This document shows, one piece after another, positions 22,297 to 30,935 of a stretch of DNA of 48,411 nt. The notes below the pieces were generated by a model. The model was given only the letters and a program-made list of their open reading frames with translations, did no database searches and was not told the origin of the DNA. Origin of the DNA: a virus; the IMG/VR virus record IMGVR_UViG_3300023184_003118, positions 1 to 48,411 of that record. The stretch is one strand, 5' to 3'. Both the position numbers and the translations under genes were made by a program. The stretch's first letter is position 1. The number at the start of each line of letters is the position of its first letter.

Positions 22297-23173
22297 TAAA
22301 TGAATTTGAAATTATTTTTTTATATAAATTGATATGCTCATTAACTACATGCTTACTATCACAAAGTTCTGGCATATTATTTGGTTCAACTAATTCTATG
22401 GCATTTATATCTCCATTAGCATTTATTAGATATGTATATCCTGGTATGCCGCAACATAAACCTTCTAAAGTTGTTCGACCTAATAATATACCTCCTGTAA
22501 AATCTACTTGTTTAACAATTTCTTCTGTGTGCCATCTTTGATCTATATATTTGATATTAGGATGATTGAAATTGTATTGACTTCTACTCATTAATAGCAA
22601 TTCCCAATCATTTTCAATACAACTTTGTACAAGATGTGCTATTGAAGGAAACCTAATAGGATCTAAAACTTCTCCTACAAATATACCTTTAGTTTTGTCA
22701 GAGCTCTTTTTATCTAAAGAGTTAAATCTAGTTCTATCAATAGGATTATAAATCAAAGACACTTTTTCTTCTGCAATCTTATAATCTGTTATTAACATAT
22801 CTACTATAGACTGTCTTATGCCTATGTAATGTGATATACGAGCATCGACAATAGGAGTTTCGGCACGAACCTCAGAATGAATGATACTGATTATAGGAAT
22901 ATTATTAAATGTTTTAAGTATGAATTGAGTCATGTCAGGTTGACTAACTACTATAATATCATATTTTTGATTTGCATCTATAGTTCGCAAATCAATTTGA
23001 TTGATTCCTAAATTATTTAACTTAATTCGTGTATTGTCTGTTACGTCAATATTACCAAATGTAAATAAATCAATATCATGGCCAGCTTCTGTTAATTCTC
23101 GTGCTAACTCATAGTGATACATTTCACTACCTCCTAATCCATTTACATTTAAACATCCTAATAAAATTTTCAT
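22277..23173 (-). CDS. GT-B glycosyltransferase (GT4-like)
   Basis: A 298-residue protein that opens MKILLGCLNVNGLGGSEMYH, the GGSE/GGxE loop of GT4 enzymes. It continues with IIVVSQPDMTQF and the linker IYNPIDRTRFN at the start of the donor domain. The C-terminal donor site is less typical: GRTTLEGLCCGIPGYTYLIN. It is shorter than most GT4 proteins (about 350-400). Confidence 0.75.
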   Translation of the reverse strand: MKILLGCLNVNGLGGSEMYHYELARELTEAGHDIDLFTFGNIDVTDNTRIKLNNLGINQIDLRTIDANQKYDIIVVSQPDMTQFILKTFNNIPIISIIHSEVRAETPIVDARISHYIGIRQSIVDMLITDYKIAEEKVSLIYNPIDRTRFNSLDKKSSDKTKGIFVGEVLDPIRFPSIAHLVQSCIENDWELLLMSRSQYNFNHPNIKYIDQRWHTEEIVKQVDFTGGILLGRTTLEGLCCGIPGYTYLINANGDINAIELVEPNNMPELCDSKHVVNEHINLYKKIISNSFNVNSNA

Positions 23174-23757
23174 TGTGTATATTTTAAATAATTAAATTTA
23201 AGTTCATCATTGTAATCTCTAAATCCATCTTGTAAGTCTGAATATGATGGTAGTTGATATGCTATCAGGGGGTTGCATACGTATATGTTGCTGCTTAGCA
23301 TTAAATTTGCATAATGAACATCAATAGGGTAAGTGTCTGATAGTTCTAAAATTGTAGAATAAAAATTACTATTTACAATGTATGCATGAGCACACCAAGA
23401 TTTTGTAAGTTTACTTAGATTACTTGACACTCTGTATGCAGGAGCTTGCAAATTTGCACCTAGGAAGAGCATATCCCACTGCAGTAGCAGTAGTTGTTCT
23501 AAGGATTGCTCTAAGATAAATTGAGCGTTATCTACAAATACAGCATCATCTTCTAATATAAGTACTCTTTCTAGGCTATTTACCTGTGCCAACTTGATTG
23601 CTTTTTGATGAGATTTAAAGCATCCAGATTCTGGATTGTTGTCAACTATGGCCTCTATAATTTCAATTTTATCTGTTTTCAACTTTACAACTTCTTGCGT
23701 AATGTGCTGTAATCTATCTACCCTAGACTTTAGATTTATCGCGTATACCTGTACCAT
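23170..23757 (-). CDS. GT25-type glycosyltransferase
   Basis: A 195-residue protein beginning VYAINLKSRVDRLQHITQEV with GCFKSHQKAIKLAQ and RVLILEDDAVFV, the hallmark order of LPS glycosyltransferase family 25. The DD of LEDD binds the metal-nucleotide sugar. GT25 enzymes add galactose or related sugars to LPS. This gene opens the higher-GC block (23.2-26.06 kb) on its left side and overlaps its neighbours by one to four bases. Confidence 0.8.
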   Translation of the reverse strand: MVQVYAINLKSRVDRLQHITQEVVKLKTDKIEIIEAIVDNNPESGCFKSHQKAIKLAQVNSLERVLILEDDAVFVDNAQFILEQSLEQLLLLQWDMLFLGANLQAPAYRVSSNLSKLTKSWCAHAYIVNSNFYSTILELSDTYPIDVHYANLMLSSNIYVCNPLIAYQLPSYSDLQDGFRDYNDELKFNYLKYTQ

Positions 23758-24551
23758 TACTTAGAGACTACTAATACCCAGTTTTCATTATGATGTGTCT
23801 TTGGATATTCTGGTGTAATGTTAATATTTGTAAAATAAGGTTTTATAGCTTCCACTAGAAAATCTTTTCTAGCATCCCAAGTATTCATTAAGAAGTATCC
23901 ATTTTGGCAGTGTCGTATCACAGTATCTATGTAAAACTGAATACCTTGTTCATCTAGTTCACTTAAGCACCAGTTCGATATGACAAGATCTGCAGACATG
24001 TTGCTCACCTCAGAAGTTGTTGTATAGTTTACGTTTGTGTGGTTAAAATGTGAAAGGTATTTATTACATACTCCTAACGTGCTAGGGATATCAATCACTG
24101 AGTAGTTTTTTATATCCATGTCGCTGTCTAGAAGTATCTTTGCCTGTCCTCCATATCCACTCCCAATTTCTATAACATCAATGTTGTGTAAATTTCCAAA
24201 CTGTCTACGTATGTCTGCTAACACATTAGCAAAGTATAGTGTACCAGGTGAAATATTACCTAAACTATCGTAAGCATACAGCAAAGGAGAACCTAAAGTA
24301 TCATTGACTTTAAACCTTCTTAATTCTTCAAGTGACACTAAATCTTCAACTACCAAACTTGACTCATATATATCTGATATATTTTTTGATAGTACGTCAT
24401 TCCCTATAACTGTAATAAAGTGTGGATGCTTTTTAAAAAATTGAAATTCATCATCATTTCCAACTATAAATTCACAATACCGTTTAAACTCTTGTACTAC
24501 AGTATCCTTTTCAAAAACCCATTGACCTTTAAATCCTTTTGTATTTTCCAT
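23757..24551 (-). CDS. Putative sugar O-methyltransferase
   Basis: A 264-residue SAM-dependent methyltransferase: DVIEIGSGYGGQAKILLDSD gives motif I, SVIDIPSTLGVCNKYL and SADLVISNWCLSEL the following motifs. It resembles the putative sugar O-methyltransferases that cap glycans in polysaccharide loci. It would methylate a sugar hydroxyl. GC content here is higher than in flanking genes. Confidence 0.75.
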   Translation of the reverse strand: MENTKGFKGQWVFEKDTVVQEFKRYCEFIVGNDDEFQFFKKHPHFITVIGNDVLSKNISDIYESSLVVEDLVSLEELRRFKVNDTLGSPLLYAYDSLGNISPGTLYFANVLADIRRQFGNLHNIDVIEIGSGYGGQAKILLDSDMDIKNYSVIDIPSTLGVCNKYLSHFNHTNVNYTTTSEVSNMSADLVISNWCLSELDEQGIQFYIDTVIRHCQNGYFLMNTWDARKDFLVEAIKPYFTNINITPEYPKTHHNENWVLVVSK

Positions 24552-24555
24552 AATA

Positions 24556-25197
24556 TTATTGTGTTAAATTTTCTTTTTGAAAAACTACTTCCCAACCATT
24601 TGATACTATTCCTCCTACTCTAGCATAGTTAAAGTATATAGGTTGTTGTCTAGCTTTTATTAGTACTTTTGGAGATATGCTAGATGTAAATAAATTTCCT
24701 TCAAGTTCAAATTGCCATGGACTGTAGTACTTCTTAAGGACTGTTTTTAAGTACTCTGTTTTCCATATTGAAGGTTGGACAGAGTTTAAGTAATTACTAT
24801 TCAAGTCAAATACATACAAATTATCTTCTAAAAGTTTAAGGCTGTACTCTCCATGTCCTATAATGTCTAACATTATTTTATCTGCATTGTATTTTTCCAA
24901 TAACGCAATGTGCTCCTGTATTGCTGTTTCGTCTATTTCTTCTGTAAGATAGTAGTCTTCTAGTATAAAAAATACATAAGGTGTCTGTACTTGTTCTAAG
25001 CAAGCTAGCATCCTAGCACCCCAATCGCACTGACCTGGTAGTACGCTTTTGTACCCTTCGTAGGGGAATGGTAAAGTTTCCCCTGCGATATAGTTAGCTG
25101 TCTCTAATTTCCAATACCTCTTAAAAAGTATATCAAAATTTTTCCATAAATGTGAATAGGAATCACATGTGCCTATTACTGCTGATATAGTTCTCAT
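24556..25197 (-). CDS. Putative glycosyltransferase
   Basis: A 213-residue protein with an N-terminal AVIGTCDSYSHLWKNFDILF and YVFFILEDYYLTEEID, where EDYY could be a DxD-like donor motif of a GT-A fold. The end has an aromatic RQQPIYFNYARVGGIVSN. I recognise the ILEDYYL signature from sugar loci but cannot name the family. Located in the higher-GC block. Confidence 0.55.
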   Translation of the reverse strand: MRTISAVIGTCDSYSHLWKNFDILFKRYWKLETANYIAGETLPFPYEGYKSVLPGQCDWGARMLACLEQVQTPYVFFILEDYYLTEEIDETAIQEHIALLEKYNADKIMLDIIGHGEYSLKLLEDNLYVFDLNSNYLNSVQPSIWKTEYLKTVLKKYYSPWQFELEGNLFTSSISPKVLIKARQQPIYFNYARVGGIVSNGWEVVFQKENLTQ

Positions 25198-25201
25198 AAC
25201 T

Positions 25202-26059
25202 TTAGATTAGCTCTTTTATTTCATCAATAGTAAACTCAGTAACTTCATTTGAATATGGGCCTTCTTCTAAAACCTTTTCATGCAAGTTTTCGCCTGGCTG
25301 CAGTCCTATTACTCTAACAGCAATTTCTTTTCCATTGCTGTACTTTTCGATCATAGCTTGTAGTAAGTTATTGATACTCATAGATTTCATAGAAGGGCAG
25401 TAAGGGGTTGAATCTTTTGAATTCTTCATACAATCAACAATAAGATCGATTGCCTGTTCTACACTCCAGAAAAACCTTGTTGCAGATGGCTCAGTTACGA
25501 TGACTCCTTTTCCCTGTTCGATTAACTCTTTCCACTTACACAAAACAGACCCAGTTGAATATAGTACGTTTCCGTACCTAACTACCCTGTACTTACATTT
25601 AGTATTTATTTTCTCGAACTGGCTTATTAATCTTTCCATCAAAAATTTAGATGCTCCGTATACACCCGATACTTGCGCTGCCTTATCCGTGGAAATTGCT
25701 AATACAAATTCTAAGTCAAGTACTAAGGACTCCTCTAAAATATTCAAAGATCCTAATGTATTTGTTTTTACATTTTCTCTTACAAACGTTTCTGCCAACC
25801 CTACATGTTTAGATGCAGCTAAATGAAATACGCCATTAACGCCTTTCATTGCTTGTCGTACTTCAAATTTATCTGCAATATCTCCTGTGTAAATTTCTAC
25901 ACTAGGATATTTTTCTTTTAATTCTATTAATTTACCTTCATCCCGAGACATTACTCTTACCTCTGCACCCTGTGAAAGTATATAGCTAACTAAAGGTATA
26001 CCTAGGAATCCGGTGCCGCCTGTTACTAAATACTTATTACCTTGTATTAAATTTATCAT
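25202..26059 (-). CDS. CapD/FnlA-like nucleotide-sugar epimerase or dehydratase
   Basis: A 285-residue extended SDR: GGTGFLG (14-20), FHLAASKHV, AISTDKAAQ and the YxxxK motif VYGASKFLMERL. The STDKA and RYGNVLYSTGSV stretches are typical of the polysaccharide biosynthesis CapD family, which makes 4,6-dehydrated or C5-epimerised UDP-GlcNAc products. It lacks the N-terminal membrane domain of long CapD proteins. It ends the higher-GC block and supplies unusual sugars to the transferases. Confidence 0.85.
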   Translation of the reverse strand: MINLIQGNKYLVTGGTGFLGIPLVSYILSQGAEVRVMSRDEGKLIELKEKYPSVEIYTGDIADKFEVRQAMKGVNGVFHLAASKHVGLAETFVRENVKTNTLGSLNILEESLVLDLEFVLAISTDKAAQVSGVYGASKFLMERLISQFEKINTKCKYRVVRYGNVLYSTGSVLCKWKELIEQGKGVIVTEPSATRFFWSVEQAIDLIVDCMKNSKDSTPYCPSMKSMSINNLLQAMIEKYSNGKEIAVRVIGLQPGENLHEKVLEEGPYSNEVTEFTIDEIKELI

Positions 26060-26064
26060 TTTTA

Positions 26065-26922
26065 TTATTTATTAAATTGTGTTATCATTCCGAACTCATT
26101 GAATATAGGCATTTCTTTCCATTTATCCAACCATTTCATGGAATTTTTTTGTTCTGCATCTCGTTGTCTTTGAGATGACTGCCCGTCATTTTCTTCTAAT
26201 CTATGCGAACCTCTTGCTCCAAAGTGCCATACTATAGATGAAAATGGAAGTACAAATCTTACTCCATGATTTAACATTCTTAAGAATAAATCCATATCAT
26301 CCCAAGAGGTTGGAGCAAATCTAGGATCATTGCCTCCTACTTCATCCCATACAGATTTCTTAACTAAACCTGATACTCCTTCTCCTTTAGGAATTTCAAA
26401 ATAATCATTAATTTTTTTAAATTCATCTACAAATTCTTCAAACTCAGAGGCATTAAAATTATAATAGTATCCTCCAAATGCTTCAGGATCTATTAATAAA
26501 GTTCCATGTCTTTGTGGAGAGTTAAACATATTAGGTTCTATTCTATAAGAATTCACCCATAACTTTTCGGTAGGTCTTGATTGATGAATTTTTAATAATT
26601 CCAAGTCCCAATCTTTAGTTACATAAAAATCTGAATGAAGAAAATTAATATATTCAGTCTCTACTTTATCTGCACAAAAATTCATACCGCCTCCTATTCC
26701 TTTAGGAGAATTAGTATGAACATCTATATAATATGTAAAATTGTAAATTGGAGCATTTTCTTCTAACCATTCATTAGTACCGTCTGTGCAATTTTCTGCA
26801 TGAATTATAAAAGGAGCATCTTTATAAAAAGAGTTTTTCCTTACTGATTCTATTGCTAACTTTAAGTATGGTAGGTTATTGTAGGTAGAAATACAATGAG
26901 TTAAGGGACTAGAGTGTATCAT
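26065..26922 (-). CDS. Family 2 glycosyltransferase
   Basis: Preferred start is ATG at 26922 (MIHSSPLTHCISTYNNLPYL), 285 residues, leaving a 14-base overlap; an ATG at 26952 would overlap by 44. GT-A features are a strand then AIESVRKNSFYKDAPFIIHA, NFLHSDFYVTKDWD (DxD-like HSDF) and PTSWDDMDLFLRMLNHGVRF, which is the ED-like acceptor/base region. A further segment IVWHFGARGSHR fits the C-terminal loop of GT2. Confidence 0.8.
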   Translation of the reverse strand: MIHSSPLTHCISTYNNLPYLKLAIESVRKNSFYKDAPFIIHAENCTDGTNEWLEENAPIYNFTYYIDVHTNSPKGIGGGMNFCADKVETEYINFLHSDFYVTKDWDLELLKIHQSRPTEKLWVNSYRIEPNMFNSPQRHGTLLIDPEAFGGYYYNFNASEFEEFVDEFKKINDYFEIPKGEGVSGLVKKSVWDEVGGNDPRFAPTSWDDMDLFLRMLNHGVRFVLPFSSIVWHFGARGSHRLEENDGQSSQRQRDAEQKNSMKWLDKWKEMPIFNEFGMITQFNK

Positions 26923-27544
26923 AATAGTTGTTTTGTTTTTCTTGTCTATCAATTGTTTTTGGATGATATAGACAGAATTCTTCTTCTGCAGGAAGTAATG
27001 TTACTGATTGGAATCCTTCAAGCACTTCATGAACTTTGTTTTTCCATTTTATGCTAGTATCATTTTTGTAAATTCTCCATTGATAGTCTGGAAAGTTTAT
27101 CCATCCTTTTTCATCTACATTCCATCGCCATTTTTGTATATGATGAGGCGTTAATCCTTCTACAGTATTTACTCTTGGTACTCGAAATACATCTACTTCT
27201 TGATTGATTTCTAGAATATAAGGAAGTCCTTTAATAAGTTCTTCATTTGGAAGTTCATCTGCATCTATTTGAAAAATATAATTTCCTGAACAATTTGCCA
27301 TTAAATTATTTTTAAATGCAGCAAAGTCATTGTTCAATGAACAGCTAACAAATTTAATCTTTCTATCAAATATTAATTCATTAAGATAATTTTGTACTGC
27401 TACTGTATACATTGAAGGATTAGTCAATTCATCTTGTTGAACTACTATCTCATCTTGGTCTCGTTTATTCGCTATGAGAAAAGAGACCAACTTCTTGATC
27501 TCTTCTATCTCATTGCATACTGTTATCGCGTAACTAATTTTCAA
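26909..27544 (-). CDS. Family 2 glycosyltransferase (WaaE-like)
   Basis: A 211-residue protein opening MKISYAITVCNEIEEIKKLV, with QIDADELPNEEL (DAD metal site) and YQWRIYKNDTSIKWKNKVHE, very close to the order in LPS core beta-glucosyltransferases of the WaaE type. Small but complete for this subgroup. Donor unknown; cytoplasmic or peripheral membrane. Confidence 0.85.
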   Translation of the reverse strand: MKISYAITVCNEIEEIKKLVSFLIANKRDQDEIVVQQDELTNPSMYTVAVQNYLNELIFDRKIKFVSCSLNNDFAAFKNNLMANCSGNYIFQIDADELPNEELIKGLPYILEINQEVDVFRVPRVNTVEGLTPHHIQKWRWNVDEKGWINFPDYQWRIYKNDTSIKWKNKVHEVLEGFQSVTLLPAEEEFCLYHPKTIDRQEKQNNYYDTL

Positions 27545-28868
27545 TTTTGTCTATTTTATTTAATTTAGGCAATTCTATCTTTTTCAATTGAGGCAACTCA
27601 ATTTTCTTTAATTGAGGTAATTTCAATTGAACTTGTTTTGGAAAGTCCGGAAGTCTAGAATCTAAAATAGCTCCTGCCTTTTCAGTCATAGCTTCAAAAG
27701 AAAAATTAGTTTTAATATGATGATAAGTCTTTCTAGATTTTTCTAAATACTTTTTATAATCTTTGTGCATGTCTTTCATAAAAGCAGACGCTTGATCATA
27801 ATTTATAGTGAACCATTCTGCATCTAAATTTAACACTCCTTGCCAAGCTGCTGAAGGATGAACCTTAGTCATTTTACCGTCGACTAATATAGTTGATTCA
27901 GGTTTAAGGAAATCTAAATGACCAGACCAACCTGAAGCTATAATTGGCTTACCTGTCACAGCTGCTTCAATTAAAGGCCTTCCAAATCCTTCTCCTTTCG
28001 TAAATGAAATATGAGCTTTTACTTTAGGATGATTATATAAATCATTTATTTCTTCTTGTGTAAAATCTCCATACGCAATATATACATTAGGAAGGTTTTT
28101 ACTATCTATAGTAGATTTAATAAAATCTATTTTATTTTGCAATTCTATTCTGTCAGATATTGAAACTGTACCTCCTGAAGTCTTTAATACAAGCGCCGGC
28201 GCTTTAGATTTATTTTTAAAAGATTCATAGAAAGTTTTAATCATCCCACTTACATTTTTTCTATCTTCTCCTAAATCTCCTGGTAACCAATGACCAACAA
28301 ATAGAAAACAAAAATCTTCAGGAATTTGATCAAAGATTTCAGCTACATTAGCTTGCCCCGTATATTTCTTTTGAAAAGTATCTAATCTAATTCCTTCAAA
28401 TAAAACTTCTACTGGAGTTTGTAATTTTAGTGAAGCTACAATTTGACCAGTATTACCATCTTTTTTATCAAAGACAGTTCCTTCGAATACTGATTTAGCG
28501 TGCTCTGAAGAGGCTAATACTAAATCCATTCTATTACATCCTTCTAACCAAGTATGGTCACATAAATTAGTTTCAATACCGGCAGTAACTCCTATATTAT
28601 ATTTTCCAACTTTTTGAAATTCGCTAGGAACTGTTACTTGCATATAAATTTCTGGTTGTTGGTTCAAAGGTCCTACTAAAATTCTATCAAGAATATCAGT
28701 GTCTAATTCTGTCAATGCATTCATTGGAGTACCTCCCCAACGAGTACTTACTATTTTAATGTCAAACTTATCTAATGCAATAAGAGCTCTAACTAAATCA
28801 CGGGATCTTTCTCCGTAACCTGAGCGAGTACCTACTGGAGCTTGAAATACTAATACTGGTTTACTCAT
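27534..28868 (-). CDS. GT4 glycosyltransferase with repeated C-terminal tail
   Basis: A 444-residue GT-B enzyme. The donor domain is clear: FLFVGHWLPGDLGEDRKNVS, then FTKGEGFGRPLIEAAVTGKP with the E-x7-E catalytic motif. The last 35 residues are an unusual tandem LPQLKKIELPQLKKIELPKL that looks like a leucine/lysine amphipathic repeat and may bind membrane or another protein. Sits upstream (5') of three GT2 genes. Confidence 0.85.
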   Translation of the reverse strand: MSKPVLVFQAPVGTRSGYGERSRDLVRALIALDKFDIKIVSTRWGGTPMNALTELDTDILDRILVGPLNQQPEIYMQVTVPSEFQKVGKYNIGVTAGIETNLCDHTWLEGCNRMDLVLASSEHAKSVFEGTVFDKKDGNTGQIVASLKLQTPVEVLFEGIRLDTFQKKYTGQANVAEIFDQIPEDFCFLFVGHWLPGDLGEDRKNVSGMIKTFYESFKNKSKAPALVLKTSGGTVSISDRIELQNKIDFIKSTIDSKNLPNVYIAYGDFTQEEINDLYNHPKVKAHISFTKGEGFGRPLIEAAVTGKPIIASGWSGHLDFLKPESTILVDGKMTKVHPSAAWQGVLNLDAEWFTINYDQASAFMKDMHKDYKKYLEKSRKTYHHIKTNFSFEAMTEKAGAILDSRLPDFPKQVQLKLPQLKKIELPQLKKIELPKLNKIDKIEN

Positions 28869-28870
28869 AA

Positions 28871-30253
28871 CTATACTTTTATAAATTCTGTTCGTTTTCT
28901 AGGTTTCCAATTTGTAAAACATGTATTAATATGTTCTATTACATTGTTACCCATTGATTCTGCTGATAATCCAACTTCAGGTTTTAAATAATGCTCTCTA
29001 CCTAATTGACCTACTCGCTCTCTTTCTTCATGGGAAGTATCATACCATTCTTTAAATTTTAATGCAGTGTCTTCATAAGACGCAATGTCATCAAAGATGT
29101 ATGGAGTAGGTACAGACCCTTGAAGAGTTCTTACTGCTGGGAAAGTAGGTTTAGCCCATTCTCCACACTCTTTATATCTTCCTTCTGCGTTGGTCTGAAA
29201 CTCATCACAATAATCATCTGCCGTTAAATAAGTGCCGTCTTCTTTCTTGAATCCACATTGATCTTGAAGACCTCCAGTTACATTAACTACGATAGGAGTA
29301 CCGGCCATTACGGCCTCTGCAGTACCTAATCCAAATCCTTCATTGGAAGCAATATTAGCAGAAATGTCAGCCATATTATAAAGGAAATTTAATTCTTTAG
29401 TTGATATAACTCTAGAAGGTGTGAATTTTACTTTATACATTGGACAAAGCTCTTTGATAACTGCTAGTAAATCTGTACCAGCTTCTTCAATCGGCTCTGT
29501 ATGGAATAGCAATAAACATTTGTCTGACTTTTCTTTTGGCAAAGAATCACAGAATGTTTTATAAGCTAAAATTAAATCTGAAGTATGTTTTCTTCTTATA
29601 TTTCTAGCATTGTGGAATATTGTAAATTCAGTTTCTGTTGGAATTATGTTTGCTTTATATTCTATAAACTCATTCCATTGTTCATGCGTTTCATTTATTG
29701 GAAAGAATTGTTTATGATTAATACCGTGTGGAGTATAAGTAATTTGCCAATCTTCATAACCAGCGTCACTTAATACTTGTTTAACGATATTGTGAGTTTG
29801 TTTTGAAATGCACATTAACAAATCACATGATTCGTAATATGGTCTATTGTATCTAGGATATGGAGTATCATCCCAAATAGTGTAATACATCAATGGCATC
29901 ATTTGACGCAATTCATGCTCCATTGCATATAACCAACCCCAAAATCTAGGATCTGTAAAATGTAATACAGCATCTGGCTTTTCAATTTGTATTAATTCTC
30001 TTAATACTTCTTGATTTCCATAATCATTGAAACAATAAATTTTTACGCTTGCGTCTTCAACTCCTGCATGAGCTGCAGTGTCTGTAGATAAATCAAATAC
30101 CTTTCCAGCATCAGGATGATTAATTCCTGCACCTAATTGTACCCAATCAAATTCTTTTACAGAGTTTAAGACAATTTCACGGGACATAGTTGCAATTCCT
30201 GAATGCATACGTAAGTCATCCGATAGTAGTAGTATCTTTTTCTTTTTTGACAT
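28871..30253 (-). CDS. GT4-like glycosyltransferase
   Basis: A 460-residue GT-B enzyme. KKILLLSDDLRMHSGIATMS starts the acceptor domain; FTIFHNARNIRRKHTSDLIL and ADISANIASNEGFGLGTAEA mark the donor domain with its E-x7-E site. It is the first gene of the glycan locus, following tandem repeats and a promoter-like element at 30254-30316. Donor and acceptor unknown. Confidence 0.8.
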   Translation of the reverse strand: MSKKKKILLLSDDLRMHSGIATMSREIVLNSVKEFDWVQLGAGINHPDAGKVFDLSTDTAAHAGVEDASVKIYCFNDYGNQEVLRELIQIEKPDAVLHFTDPRFWGWLYAMEHELRQMMPLMYYTIWDDTPYPRYNRPYYESCDLLMCISKQTHNIVKQVLSDAGYEDWQITYTPHGINHKQFFPINETHEQWNEFIEYKANIIPTETEFTIFHNARNIRRKHTSDLILAYKTFCDSLPKEKSDKCLLLFHTEPIEEAGTDLLAVIKELCPMYKVKFTPSRVISTKELNFLYNMADISANIASNEGFGLGTAEAVMAGTPIVVNVTGGLQDQCGFKKEDGTYLTADDYCDEFQTNAEGRYKECGEWAKPTFPAVRTLQGSVPTPYIFDDIASYEDTALKFKEWYDTSHEERERVGQLGREHYLKPEVGLSAESMGNNVIEHINTCFTNWKPRKRTEFIKV

Positions 30254-30292
30254 AACCTTAATTTAACCTTATTAATTTAACCTTATTAATTT
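30254..30292. repeat. Short tandem repeat in the glycan-locus leader
   Basis: A 14-base unit (AACCTTATTAATTT) occurs about 2.8 times between the stop-proximal leader and the promoter-like element. The first copy has lost three bases. Such repeats vary in number easily and lie directly before the first gene of the glycan locus. Confidence 0.7.
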
Positions 30293-30316
30293 AATATAAA
30301 TATGTAATCCTTATGA
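30291..30316 (-). promoter_or_regulatory. Putative phage promoter motif for the glycan locus
   Basis: The minus strand reads CATAAGGATTACATATTTAT followed by ATTAAATTAATAAGG. It combines the AAGGATTA and TATTTATATTAAA elements found at other operon starts. It lies upstream of 28871-30253, the first gene of the locus. Confidence 0.5.
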
Positions 30317-30327
30317 TTATCGACTTT

Positions 30328-30465
30328 TTATCGACTACAATTTTTACAATATTTAGGAAGAGTTGATTTGACTTTTTTAGCTAATTTAATTGTGTATCTG
30401 TGCCCACAATCGAAACACGTAAAAGTCTTTTTAACAGGAATTTCGGCAATTTTAGATTTGATCAT
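30328..30465 (-). CDS. Tiny zinc-ribbon protein
   Basis: A 45-residue basic protein (MIKSKIAEIPVKK) with CFDCGHRY and YCKNCSR, four cysteines that would bind one zinc. It starts about nine bases downstream of the SLOG-domain gene's stop and fills the gap before the glycan-locus promoter. A role in nucleic acid binding or as a subunit is likely but unproven. Confidence 0.65.
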   Translation of the reverse strand: MIKSKIAEIPVKKTFTCFDCGHRYTIKLAKKVKSTLPKYCKNCSR

Positions 30466-30473
30466 ATATTTAA

Positions 30474-30935
30474 TTAAGATTTTTCATTTATGATAACAAC
30501 AGGCTTTGAATGTTTTTGTGCCATTGTTACGGCATGATACGAACCTTTAGATGCTACATTAGAATCTATGAAGGCAATCATCTTATCACAATACTTTGCA
30601 ATCAATTCATTTCTATGAAAGAATTGAGTAGTGTGAAAAGGCTTACTGTAATATGAATCCGGCATTACTGAATACAAATTCTTTACAGAATGTGCAGGAT
30701 TGAATTCTCTATAATTAACTCCTAGCTCGATAGAATACTTTTTAGCATACTTATCAGCTCCTGAAGGGCAACCTCCTGATATAATTTCCAATTTATCTCC
30801 AAACGTTTGTTTAAGTTTGAAAATCATATCTCTTATTTTTCTTTTATTCTCGTATTCTCTAGACCCAATAATTGCAATTTTGATTCTGTCTGGGTCTGAA
30901 TTTAATGAATTCATGACTTTATACTTGTTTATCAT
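30474..30935 (-). CDS. SLOG-type Rossmann protein (YspA/DUF2493-like)
   Basis: A 153-residue protein with KIAIIGSREYENKRKIRDMI, EIISGGCPSGADKYAKKYSI and VVIINEK, the pattern of SLOG nucleotide-binding proteins (YspA/DprA-like). These bind nucleotide signals or ADP-ribose-type ligands and occur in phages and in defence islands. The start overlaps the nuclease gene by four bases. Function in phage replication unknown. Confidence 0.75.
   Translation of the reverse strand: MINKYKVMNSLNSDPDRIKIAIIGSREYENKRKIRDMIFKLKQTFGDKLEIISGGCPSGADKYAKKYSIELGVNYREFNPAHSVKNLYSVMPDSYYSKPFHTTQFFHRNELIAKYCDKMIAFIDSNVASKGSYHAVTMAQKHSKPVVIINEKS

Noticed and set aside
15600-30253. Bacterial capsule locus, meaning the window is host chromosome
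   Set aside because: It is flanked on the right by a T4-type replisome and shares the AT-rich leaders, gene overlaps and promoter motif with the phage genes.
30254-30292. CRISPR-like repeats
   Set aside because: The 14-base units are directly adjacent without unique spacers; it is a simple tandem repeat.
30285-30310. TATAAATA on the plus strand, the T4 late promoter consensus, at several operon starts
   Set aside because: All genes are on the minus strand, so plus-strand promoters would be antisense. The sequence is the complement of the TATTTATA part of the minus-strand motif.
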